The notes under the pieces: generated by a model | The model's database searches: none | What the model was told of the DNA's origin: nothing | Seen by the model: only the letters and a program-made list of their open reading frames with translations | Part shown: in pieces, positions 26,501 to 38,458 of the stretch | Layout of the letters: the number at the start of each line of letters is the position of its first letter | Position numbering within the stretch: position 1 is the first letter of the stretch | Assembly: GCF_000002995.4 (NCBI RefSeq) | Contig: NW_025062476.1 | Location: 9,918,501 to 9,982,500, forward strand | From: Brugia malayi | Taxonomy: Eukaryota > Nematoda > Chromadorea > Rhabditida > Onchocercidae | DNA: 64,000 nt | Reading direction: 5' to 3' | Program-made: the position numbers and the translations under genes

Positions 26501-29500
26501 GTTAGAGTTCTAGCATATATAATAGATTACATATATATGGGTTTTCCCGTGATGTACTCAACCCGGTTTTCATTTAAACTTATAAAAGATTGTGGAAAAT
26601 TTAGTCTTAAATTAAAAGTTCTTCAGTTTTGTTACTTAACTACTTTCATTATTTTTAGAGTCTCTTCCGGTTATTTTTAGGTGTTGTTCACTTGCTTCAA
26701 ACGAGCAGATAAAAAAGAAGTGAAAGTAGCTCAGCTTGCTGGTGCAGTTGGAGAAATGTCTGCTTATCATCACGGGGAGGTACTGAATAAATTCTAGCTT
26801 TCACTCACTAATACACGTACTGCAGAGAAATCGCCATAAATTTCAAATCAGTTTTTAGGCTTCACTTATGTCAACAATCGTGAATCTGGCTCAGGATTAT
26901 GTTGGTTCGAATAACATTAATTTATTGTTACCAATCGGTCAGTTCGGTACACGTTTGCAAGGTGGAAAGGATAGTGCAAGTCCACGTTATATTTTCACAC
27001 AGCTCAAGTAAGCTTGTTTATTTAACATTTCTTTACTAAATTTTGTTCAAGTCATCAAATTGAGATGTTGATAATTTGATTGCAGAATGTTTGATTTTAA
27101 ATTTAATTGTTACAACATATTCGTTCAGTCCTGTAACCCGAGCACTCTTCCCCGCTGTTGATGAAAATGTTCTACGCTTCCTATTTGAAGAGAATCAACG
27201 AATTGAACCCGAATGGTGAGTTTCTTTTGGTCATTACAAATGAAGAAAAAACGAATTTATTAAGTGTATATCTATATACTCTATTGAATTTCGTAGGTAT
27301 TGTCCAATTATACCCACAGTTTTGGTTAACGGGGCCGAAGGCATTGGTACCGCTTGGTCAACGAAGATACCAAACTACAACCCACGTGAAATTGTTGATA
27401 ATATGCGACGCTTAATACGTGGCGAAGAACCCAAACCTCTGGTATGTTTTTGATTTACTGAATTCTCAGAGTTGGAGTTTACATTTATTAATGCGAGAAA
27501 TTTTCAAAATTTACTCTCTGTTCTGGATATATCTTAAATGTAATGGAAAAAAGGAATTTTCTATGAGTGTTGGTGCTGGTTTTTTCATTGCTGTGCAAGA
27601 TGTTGATTTTTTCAAAAGGTGTTGGTTTTTCCTTTTTAGATTCCATGGTTCAAGAACTTCCGCGGAACTATCGAGAAATTAGATGAGTCACGATATATTT
27701 GCAGTGGTGAGATAGCTCTTTTGGGTGATGATACAATTGAAATCACCGAGTTACCTATACGAACTTGGACACAAAATTACAAAGAAAGTGTCTTAGAATC
27801 CATGCTGGAAGGATCTGATAAACAGCCTCCTCTAATACAGTACGTCTTTCGTGATGTGCAGGCATATCTGCATTTTTCAGTACTGATTTGCTTTGCATGA
27901 GGAACAATCAGTTTATTTTTTACTAGAAATTTTTCAGAGATTTCAAAGAATATCACACTGATACAACTGTTAAATTTGTTGTAAAAATGAATCCAGCGAA
28001 GCTGAGGGAAGCAAAAATGGAAGGACTGCATAAAATATTTAAGCTGCAAACGGCAATAAATATAAGCTCTATGGTATGCAACTTAGCCGAAATATAATAA
28101 GCAAGTTAAAAGTAATTAGATGTTAGTCGTTAAAAATACACCTAGCAAACTTTCATAATTTGGATCATTTTAGATTTTAGTATTTACCACTTATTTTACT
28201 AGTTTTCGCATATTTCAGAATCTAATATTTGAAGTGATACACCTGAATCTTCTGAGCTTACGGCGCATATTTTAATCATCATTCGATCGAAATTGATATT
28301 TTTCACATTTTCCAAAAAAATTTACAAATAATTGTGAAATATTTGTAGGTTCTGTTTGACCCTTTGGGTTGCCTGAGGAGATTTTCAAATGTAGAAGAGA
28401 TTTGTAAAGAGTTTTTCGAAATAAGAAAAAAAAAGTACATCGAACGAAAAGCATTCCAAGAGGGCATGCTTCGTGCTCAAAGCGAACGGCTGAGCAATCA
28501 GGTATTTTCCTATTCTCCGTAGAAGTTGAAGTTTCAAATTACTGATCATTTTTCTTAAAAGGAGTGTCAAAGTTATTTTTCTTAAAAAAAGTTAGTCTCA
28601 TTTTAATTTTTCACAGTCACTGACATTTTAGGCACGTTTTATTTTGGAAAAAATCAAAGGTGAAATATTGATTGAGAATAAACGTAAGGCAGTAATAGTG
28701 GAGCAGTTGGTGAAAAAAGGTTTCGATCCAGATCCAGTGAAAAAATGGAAAGAATTACAGAGAAAACGTGAACTTGAAATGACTGGTGAATTTCAGGTAG
28801 ATGACGAAGAAATGGAAGGTGAAGAAGAGGTTTGTTTTCTTTTAAAATATTCAGTTTTTATTTTCCAAATATTGTACGTAGGTGTTGTGCTGTTAAGTAA
28901 GGATTATTACAATAGTAAGTAGTGTTTTGTTTTTATAGTGTATCCCCTCTGTTTCCTTTTTTCCCTTTCTCCATCTATCGCCCTCTTTGCTTTCTAGAAA
29001 TAAAGTTTTTACGAAATAACGAATGTTTTTCGTGTATGTAAATTCCATTGTATAATTTCTTGCTGTGGTTTTTTGTAGTTCATTGGTTATCTTTGGTCAG
29101 AAGTTGTTACAGTTCGCTATTTTTTTATTAAATGTTACTGTTTAAGGAAGAATCAGAATCATCGGTTTCTCCGATGAAGAAGGATTTGGAGAAAAAACTG
29201 AGTGATTATGATTATTTAGTAGGTATGGCAATTTTAAAATTGTCGGAAGAAGAAAAGGATAAATTGTTACACGATAGCGAACTAAAGTTGGAGGAGTTAA
29301 AGGTACATTTTGCGGTTTCTGTATTTTTTTTCCTTAAAATTTATTTTTAATTCAAATATTCAAATTTGATTGAACTAAACGTTTTTTTCAGGCCTTGGAA
29401 TTAAAAACTTGGTCTGATTTGTGGGAAGAAGATTTGAATAATTTTTTAGTTGAATTGGAAAAACAGGTTTGTTAAGTGGACATATTTATTTTCTTTTTTC

Positions 29501-31420
29501 GTTTTGGGTAGAATTTTCTGTCTAACACGAGAAAATTTTTATGTCTTTTCCAGGAAGCTAAAGAAAGAGCCGATATAGAATTGCAAGTAAAAGATGCTGT
29601 CAAAAAAATTGCTGGTGTAGCCATGAAAGGAGGACGTAAGAAAGCGGGCACGCTTGTACAAGTATGTTTTTAAGACAGAAAAAGTTTGCAGTAGATATTT
29701 CTAGGAGAATGCTTTGACATCTAAGCAAAGTAAGTTTTCATTCAAGAAAAAATTCTTTTTGTTGTGGTAGTGATTTATTTGTAAATTTTTTAAAATATTT
29801 GTTCTAATTCGATGTTATTTCATAATTTTGATATAACTTTTTGGTTATTTAGGAAGTACTTCCTGATCCGAACGGAATTCGAGTACATCCTTCTCTAGAT
29901 GCTATTAAAGAAAAATATGAAGGCAAGAAGACAGATGAACAAAAAGTTAGGAAGCCAAGAATATCAAAAGAGCCAAAACAAATAAAGGATGAGAACGATG
30001 AGGGGGTTACGTCTTTCGTTGAATTTTCATATATTATTTATAGAGATATTTGAAAAGTATATGTGTATATTTTTTATATATTTAGGGTGAGAAAAACAAA
30101 GGGAAGCCCAAGCGTCAACGAAAAGAAAATGGTAAGCTTTCGGTTCACTTTTTATTTGGCAATGAATGATTTCGTTTGGATACGGTTTCAGCGCCAGGGA
30201 AACACTAAGCAGGAAAAACACTTCTCAATTTTTTAATTTTTCCATGTGGTAATGAATTTTTCAGATCGAGATGGCAATTCAATGAATGCTAAAGCAAAAA
30301 AAGGGAAGCGAAATAAGTGGGAATCCGACAGCAGTGAAGATGATTTCGATGAATCTGATTACGTTATTGATGACGACGATGATGATGTGATTGAGATTAA
30401 AAAAACAACAGCTGGAGATAGGAAGAGACGAGTTAGCAGTTTTTTTTAAGAAAATCTTCTGGGACGTTGTTTTTGAATTTCAAATCGCTTTCAGGCGGAA
30501 CAGTCGATAACTAAAATGGATTTGACTAGTGATGATACTAATGTTGAGGGTAGTTTGATGCAGTCAGGCAGTGGTGAGGACAAGAAAAAATTTCATGAAA
30601 AAATGGATGATCTTTTTTTAAATGAGGTTAATTTTAATTTAGTTAAATAGATTTTTTGGATTTTTTATTTCTTTATTTGTTTTTCCAAAAATAGAAATGA
30701 TTTTCACCATATCGGTATAAACCTCACTTGATGCTTAATCTACAGAAACCATCTGGAAGTAATACAAAATCAAGAGATATTGCTGAAATCAAAGAAGCCA
30801 AATCTAAAAAACAAACAAAGCCTAAAGCAAAAATCACGAAAGAAAATAAAAAGGTAAACTTTCTGACCAAAGGGAATGCTCGACAGTTGTGTCATCATTT
30901 TCTAAAAAGCATTGCCTCCTCACGCACATAACAGTGAAATCATAAATTAAAATTTGCGAAGTTTCAAGATTTTGCGCTGGTGAGAGTTAAGTTTTTCGAG
31001 TAGTTTTATTTTTCATAATGTGCCCAATTTTATCATTTTCCAAAAAGTATTGCTTCCTCCTCTTCTTTAAACTATGAAATGGTTTTTTTTTTTTTTTTTT
31101 TAATACGCTTAAAATCATCATTGTTTCATTTACCAATTACTTTATATTATCAGGGGTCGGAGTCCAGAAAGCGAAAAGTGAAATCTAATGATGATGATGA
31201 TGAAGGTAGTGATGGTGGTGCTGACGTCCCCTTTGAACCAGCTGCTGTACGTCCTCGTGAAAGAGGCCGGCAGCTTAAAGCTGTTAAATACACTTTTGAT
31301 GATGATAACGATGACGATAGTGATGATATTCCTGGATTGTCTGAGAGTACATCATCATCACACCAGATGAAGCGGCGAAAGAAAATTGAAAGTGATGAAG
31401 AATTTGAATTAAGCAACTAA
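20558..31420 (+). CDS. top-2: DNA topoisomerase II (ATP-dependent, type IIA)
   Basis: Thirty-three exons, every junction in phase, give 1573 codons, the usual length for animal topoisomerase II. Order of domains: acidic N-terminus (MSSDEESD), GHKL ATPase with FNNGKGIP and GGRNGYGAK (about residue 212 on), transducer, TOPRIM with EGDSAK (E514) and the DQDGSH metal site (D596, D598), and the winged-helix gate with the catalytic tyrosine in SPRYIF (about Y858, codon 26988-26990). The C-terminal region (exons 28-33) is lysine-rich with acidic runs (DDDDDD and others), as in nuclear isoforms. It passes one DNA duplex through another to decatenate chromosomes. Exon starts: 20558, 20820, 21005, 21477, 22022, 22426, 23165, 23480, 23877, 24195, 24531, 25030, 25274, 25689, 25872, 26285, 26681, 26859, 27129, 27297, 27640, 27938, 28349, 28632, 29147, 29392, 29554, 29853, 30086, 30265, 30495, 30746, 31154. 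The exon 4/5 border (21645/22022) is least certain. Confidence 0.97.
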
Positions 31421-32906
31421 GAAATCTTTTTGTCGAACTAAAGCTGAAACATCCATTGACTAATTCTGATCTTATGCAATTGAAGTACAGTGATTTATTT
31501 GTTTTATGGTCATTGCAATTCAAAAAATTGTCTACCTGTTCCGTACCTCGTTTGTGTTCATTTTTTCTGAACGGCAATGTGATCTTACTTGAGTTTATAT
31601 ACAATTTTGTTTAAAATAAGATCAACTTATGATTTTGTTTTTTGCATAGAACTTTATTTGGTTTCACATGCCGAATAATTCAGAACAAAATAGTATGTTT
31701 AATCAATATCTCCTAATTTGTATATAGGTTATTTTTGATCTCTTCACTTTTTGTGATTTCAATATTTGTCTCCTTTATGAGTTATATAAAGTATTTAAGT
31801 ATTTTTTTTTTTTCTGACAAGAGCTTATTTTTTCTTTTCACGTTAATCATCTTATTCTTCCATTTTCGTGATATAATTACCAAATTCATTCTGAAGTAAG
31901 ACCTCATCAATTTATCATTTTGCCTTTTTTGAACGGATGAGGAAACATTATAGAGTGAGGAGAGGGCTACGATTCAACAGAAGTGAAGTGGAGCAGTTTT
32001 TAACTCAAAAGTGGGGCTGAAATGGCTGTGGCAGTCAGATTTAGGCAGTAGAAGTCATAAGGTGTGACATTTCGTTCAAAACCTACGGAATAGCTTTATA
32101 CCATGTGAAAATGAAGAGTGTGGGATAATTACATAGAGATAGTTCTCGGGGATTTTAAATGAAATCAGAAAGATATTGCTGCGCGCTTGTTGCGTAACAG
32201 CAGAGACGATCTGAGTGTAAGTGGTGATGTGCATTGTGTTGTACAGCTAGCTTATATGGAAGTCCAAATATATATATTTTACTCAATTACTGAAGTCAGA
32301 TTTATAGGGGGAATTTTTTGGGAAGGAAACAAAAAGCAATAAAATCACAAAAAGTGCTTTCGAACCAGTTTTAAAGAAATTGGTCAACAACGGCTATACA
32401 TGTGGTATTGGGAGACGCAATGTCAAATGGTTTATCGTAAAAATATCAGATAATTGAGATTTGAATGACAGGATTTTTGAATTATGAAATTTATTTTAAA
32501 TTTTGTAGATTTGATTTAGAATAGTGCAGAAATGCATGCAGATTAAAATTACTACTGCAACCTGCAACAAGCATGTGAGCTCAATGCAATAAAATTTGCA
32601 AGTAAAGTAGAGGCTAAAAGAGTCTAAAGTTCTATATTGAGTCAATGTTATCCTTGCAAATCACTCTGACATATCATGAAGCATTGTTTAATTTACTTTA
32701 ATGTCTCCGTATTGTGAGTTAATAATTTATTCTGCAGAAATGTTTACAAAATCGAAAACAGAATTAGAGAGCAAACGAAATTAACTTCTCATCTGTCTAT
32801 TCTATTGCAGTAATACGATGAAGAAAGAAAAATAGGATATAACTACTGTAAGCGAAATCAATATAAGATAGATTTCACAACATATTATAAAAATGTCTCA
32901 AATCAA
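31421..32906. other. Topoisomerase II 3' region and spacer
   Basis: AT-rich stretch following the topoisomerase II stop, presumably including its 3' untranslated region. No convincing coding exon; convergent with the candidate secreted-protein gene on the minus strand. Confidence 0.5.
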
Positions 32907-34157
32907 TCAATCCGAATCATTGAGATAAGAACGTTCTATTCCTTTAAATAACGGTCCGGTTGGGTTCGGGAAAGAAATTAAGGACATCCGTGATAACTCG
33001 TGCGGTGGTACATCACTTTTCGATTGCGTTGTAACAGTCGCCAATATGGTATCAAAAATTGGTTTGATGGGCGTTTGATTTGATTCTAAATTAGATAATG
33101 AGAATAATTTAGCCAGTCATTCTATAAATGACATTAATATTTATAGGACTATTTGCATAAGATTTACGTGTTATTACCTACTGAGTTCTTGTTTAATTAA
33201 TCGATTATCAAACTATCAATGACAGATTATTGACCCTTGGCCTTAATCAGTATAACAGTATCTTTTGGTTTGTTTGAAGTTCAAGCAGCTGTTATCATTC
33301 CGTCAGGACAATCATGTCGTGAATTTGAAGTAACTTTTTGGTCGAAAGTAGATGATTTAGATTAGCTAAAAGTTCACTTGACTTACTTCAAGTCTGTAGA
33401 ACTTGAACTGAATCTTTTGCCTTTTACCCGCGATATTGACTCAGATATGATTTGTTTTCTTTATAAATGTGAATCGATACAATATACAGTCAAATAATTG
33501 AAAAAGAAGAAATAAATGGTACTGTTGAAGAGGAGGAAGAGAAGACTTCCTTTCGATCCTTCCTTTTTTATTCACTGATTAGAGAAGATTTTTAAGGATG
33601 TAAGAAGTGGGCTGGCTTAACAGATTAACATTTACAATGAAGACAGATATACATTTACTATTTGACTTTTAGATAAAGAATTCATCGTTTCAAAAAATGG
33701 GATAAAACAAAGGAATATCGAATTGGTTTATAGTAATGAATCATTAGCATTATTCTAAACACTTAATGTGTAAAAAAAATTTTTTTGGTTTTCCGACAAA
33801 TCACGCTTTCAAATTTGTTCGTTTTTAAGTTAAAAAACAGGAAAATAAAAAAAAGGAAATTAAAAGTGAAGCTTTGTGTCGATGTATACGTGCATAACTC
33901 CAACTGTCAATGGATATGTTATTCAATCTGCAACGGTCAAATAAATAATACCAGATGAATAATATCCTTAAGTCTTTTGATTTTCATCACACAATTACTG
34001 TACGGTGAAGAGCAATTAGATGAAATTATATCGAATAACAAAGTGAATTTGACTGAATGATTATCAAACTGAAATACAGTCTTACTTGGTTGTTTGAACT
34101 CGAAATAGCACTGCAACTAGCTAGCAATAGTAGCAGTGCTGAAAATCGAACCATCAT
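32907..34157 (-). CDS. Candidate small secreted protein (incomplete exon model)
   Basis: Exon 34157-34086 begins with two ATGs four bases after a GGCAG acceptor (possible trans-splice site) and encodes a textbook signal peptide (MMVRFSALLLLLASCSAISS) ending at a strong GTAAGA donor. The terminal exon 33085-32907 follows a TCTAATTTAG acceptor and encodes 58 residues ending in TGA, hydrophilic with a proline-rich part (FPNPTGPLFKGIERS). A middle exon may be 33458-33387, containing VKGKRFSSSS before a GTAAGT donor. Phases do not close between these three exons (0, then 2 to 2, then 1), so at least one exon or border is missing or wrong. No domain is recognised. The GKR triplet would suit an amidated peptide precursor, but one copy proves nothing. 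Confidence 0.45.
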
Positions 34158-34656
34158 TTGACTGCCAGGTGTTCGCTGTTACTTGAAAACTTCAATTCGA
34201 AATAACTGATTTGTTCTCTCACTCCTTATTTCTTCCTTTGAACGAATCATTTCTTTCTCTGAGCCTAAACAAATCATTAACAAGCATGAAAATTTTAAAG
34301 AAAGATGAAAAATGGATGTGAAAGCTGTTTCAAATGAAAAGCAATAGAATGAGAGAGAAAGTTGGAATGCTGAATAGGAAAACGAATTTGTAGAAAATTA
34401 GACAAATTGAATCTCAGAATACTTGTAAAGCGTTTACACCAAAAGAATTAAAAAGTAGAATTCAATGCAGTTTTTGATCAGTAGATGAAGTATGTAAAAC
34501 ACTGATACAGTTTGATTAGCATTTAAAAGAAAGATTCGTATGTCCAGTGACAGGAAATCTAATCTAAACTTGCGTAACGTAAACATAAAATTCATGGTTT
34601 CTCTCTTGTATTGTAACTTAATGAACTTCTATAAAATCCCTCTTTAACTTTAAATT

Positions 34657-34724
34657 GCATAGAATTATAATTATTCATTCCATTTCATTTGCATAGAATT
34701 ATAATTATTCATTCCATTACATTT
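34657..34724. repeat. Two tandem 34 bp units
   Basis: Units 34657-34690 and 34691-34724 begin GCATAGAATTATAATTATTC and are near-identical. A local duplication without visible function. Confidence 0.85.
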
Positions 34725-36040
34725 GTTAAGTTTTTTATAAAATTCTTAAGGTTAAATGAACTGAACAGTAATAAAACTGAATCAGGTCATCAGATCACTT
34801 CAAAAAAGCATACATAAGGTTATTACAAAGGAAAAACTACTCAAACTTGTACGATGCAAAGTGCCAAATTATCCCACCTAGTTCCATCTACTTCCGTCAT
34901 TGTTAATAGCTAATGATGGAGTTATGACTCAAAAGATATGAATACTGTTTCTTAGAATTTGAAACTTTTTCTTAAATTTGAACTGGATTTGAAATTGATC
35001 ATTCGGATATTACAGAATCATCACAGATTCTGTAAAGCTTTCATGAGGCAATCCTTCCATCAACTGTAAATCTGTATTTAGTAAACAGCATTCACTGCTA
35101 AATAATTCACAATTTACAGTTATGCATTTCAAATTACTTTAACAAAAACCGCCCACACACGTAGGCGTGACATTTTCAATGTAAAAATAATGCCTCGTGG
35201 ATGAAATATCTTCACTCTAAGTCCAGCACATTAACAGAAAAAAAGAACATAGTAACTAGCGAAACTATGAGAAATTTAGCAAACATTGCTTAAACTTCGG
35301 ATTTTGAACTGGTTTGCTAAATTTCAGAGTGTGGCGATAGGTGGCACTGATTGTTTCTGTGTGTTACTAAACTTTACCTATTATGAAAATTAAGATCCTC
35401 GCACGGTATGAAATCAGCAAAATTTGCAGTATTAAGTATGAGTGATGCGTGCACTTTTCAGATATTTGAAGGGGAAAGTTTGTATGTGGAAGTGTATGAC
35501 ATAAAAGTTATTACATTTCATATCTTAATTAGTGAATTCAAATGATACTTTTGTACTATATTTATTTGAGTGATCCGTCTGTGCCATATAAAATAAATTC
35601 AAAAAAAAAAAAAAAATTAAATTTGATATTAAATAATTACGAAAGTTTAATTAGTTTTAATAGTTATAATAGTCTAATAGTTTTAATCTTCTGCACTTTG
35701 ATCCTTTCTAGAGGTATTATTTTTTTTAACAGTTTTTCTTACCAACCTGAGAATTCTTAATATTAAAAAAGAATTCTTAATATTCTCAGTACTAGAAGAT
35801 TTTTTGATTTCTTAATTAGCATAGTTTCAAGAAGTGATAAGGAACCTAAGTGATTGTAAAAAACCTTTAAATATTTGTTTTCAATTTTTGTAATGTTTTC
35901 AAATGAGAATGATAACATGCAATAGTTTATGAAGTACGAAACCATACATATCATTTAAAACTAATCAAAGAGTAACACTTATTCGAATTATTTCTGAAAT
36001 TATTTTCGCATAGTTTTTGGAGAATCTCACAGTATATTAC

Positions 36041-36100
36041 AGAAATGCTGTGATCTGGTCAGAAATGCTATGATCCGGTCAGAAATGCTGTGATCCGGTC
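36041..36100. repeat. Three tandem 20 bp units
   Basis: Three consecutive 20 bp units of the form AGAAATGCTRTGATCYGGTC at 36041, 36061 and 36081, differing at two positions, followed by a degenerate part-copy. A minisatellite seed; no gene nearby. Confidence 0.9.
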
Positions 36101-38458
36101 TGGTCTGATCAATAATACTATGATGGCACTCAATCATAATAGAAAAGAAATACATTTGATAATAATTACAATCGACGATCGCTAGTCACAGTGTTATTTA
36201 GTATGATTGTGTTCGTAACTTTAATAAATATATCGAACTATGCAAACAATCTTTTCCTCATAAATGCACTGAATGCCTGTGATTGAAATTTCTTTTCAGC
36301 CATATTTTTTTTCGTTAAACATAGAGTTCGATCCTGAAATTTCAATTTTTTGGACAGTAAATCCCAAATAAGTTGAAAAGGCTAACAAATTGAAATTGAA
36401 TTATATAAAACAAATGCCATGATTAGCGCAAATTCCCATTTTTGCAATAAAATTCATCTTTAAATTTCAAATTTTTTTTAAGCAGTTAATTAAAATTGGG
36501 CAGTAGTCATAAATTTTTAATAATATAATTTCTTTGTATGGCAATTACTTATTTTACAATCAACTGTCATTTATATAATTCAATTCAATTAAGTTAAACT
36601 GTTGAACTTTAAGAAAACATTGAGGGAAATTTATGTTATATAAACTTCTACCGACTTAAATAAAAAAAGCGGTGTTATTTCTATTTTTATTATATCAGTT
36701 AACAAATTAGTTATATTCATCTTCATCGAAAAGGAAAATTTTGAGATAACTTGCTGAATCAGTTTCATCAAATATAATTTTATATCAGAATTAAAATTAT
36801 GGTTGAAGTGTAAAGATTCCTAATATTTTGGAAATTGGAAATTACAGAACTTTAAAGTTCAGTTACCATTATAAAAATGTTTAGATTATAATGGTCCTTA
36901 TTTCGGGGTTAACTAAATGGGTTTTTTTTTTTTCAGAAACTCTCTAATAAATTGGTTTTTGATCATTAAATTGTAAAGTAATATTGTTTGACGAGAAATT
37001 TTTTGTGTGCACTTGAGGCGTAAAAATTTTGAATGAAAAAGCGAAACTTTAAAGGTAACATTGAAGATATGCCTAAAAACTGAAGAGTATATGATTTTAC
37101 ACTCCGCTGGACTTATAGTTTTGCATTGCTCTTTTAGACCGAGTATAACTGAAATTGTTTCCTTTCCTTCAGGATTTCTGGCAAGGAAAGGACAAAGAAA
37201 TATGATCACTTCAAATCCAAATCCTACAAAAGATTTGCTTGAGATTTATTATATCTTTGGTTTGTTAGATTTCTTTTCCTTCGACTATAAAAAGTATTGC
37301 TTATGATGTGCATGTGAGACATTTGCCATTTACGAATGAAAAAATAATCAAATTTATTAGGAAGAGAATAGAATTAACTTTTGAGATCGTCAATAATTTG
37401 TTCAGCGCTGCTTGATTAAGAATGTGTGAAGATTGAGGAACTATTGAAATGATAGAAATCTTCTGTAAAAATTTTCAATTTTACTTGGAATGCAATGCAT
37501 CATTAACTTTCTGTTTTTTTGTAGGGACAAAATAGCATGAATTATTTTTGCTAATTTATTATTAAAATACAAATAAATTGTTATGTAATTATGCTAATTT
37601 TTTCAACTAAACTGCGAAAAGAACCATAAATTTTATAGAAAACTATGAAGTGTTAATATGTAAAACTTTTGCCAATTTGTACTACATCCAGTGAGATCTT
37701 CTACTCAGTGATGATACCATGAATGCATTTGTTACACATTGTTTTGTAGGGAAAATGAAAATGAATGTTGTTAAATATGACGATGATTCGAACTGGATTA
37801 ATAGGATTATTTGGCTGTTTAGATTAGGACTTCAATCAGTTGCGCACATGTGAACACAGTGTTCAATCATTTGCACCTCCTCCCTTTAATTAGATCTCCA
37901 AGTTTTAAATCATATCGTCGTCATGTGACGTTTAACGTGCTCAGTTCTATTTTAATCATTTTTACGATGATAAAACGTATTAATTTCGAAATTTATTTCG
38001 TCCTTAAAAAAAAAAATTGATAATAAAATTTTCATTTCAATATTTCCACCCAACTAATAAGACTGATTATAAAAAATATTAAATTAGCAAGTCGCTTCTT
38101 CGTGTTTACCCCATTTCATATCAGACACCGCGGTACATTTTCTATTGTAAATGATTTATTATGATTAATTTCAAATAAAATTAGAATGCACTATTCTTTA
38201 GATAAGCTGTCAAAGTTATTTTCTCGTCTAATTTCAAAATTTAAATATGAATTATCATTTCATGAGAATGATCCATCTGCCTCTGTTTTGCGCATTTCTC
38301 TCCAACTCTTTGCTCTCGTCCTCTTCTTTGAATAGGTAATTGAACTATGAAAAGAAAAATTACTCTCATCTTCAGCCTTTCTGTGAATAGAAATATTTAT
38401 AGAAACGCCACCCCTTGACCTTCTAATGACTCTCTTATAGTAGTAGTAGATATCCATC

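Larger units (their letters stand above)
34158..38458. other. Non-coding spacer with short tandem repeats
   Basis: About 4.3 kb of AT-rich sequence in which I find no supported exon. ORFs at 36913-37209 (-) and 38260-38490 (-) have no splice partners or known motifs. Two short tandem repeats inside it are listed separately. Confidence 0.5.

Noticed and set aside
33241..33360. Plus-strand ORF opposite the candidate secreted gene (...VQAAVIIPSGQSC...)
   Set aside because: Short, no in-frame ATG, no acceptor or donor, and opposite a better minus-strand model.
36913..37209. 98-codon minus-strand ORF
   Set aside because: Composition follows AT content, no recognisable domain, no splice sites in suitable places.
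37780..37800. GATTCGAACTGG resembling a tRNA T-arm
   Set aside because: No acceptor stem, anticodon arm or A box at the right distances.
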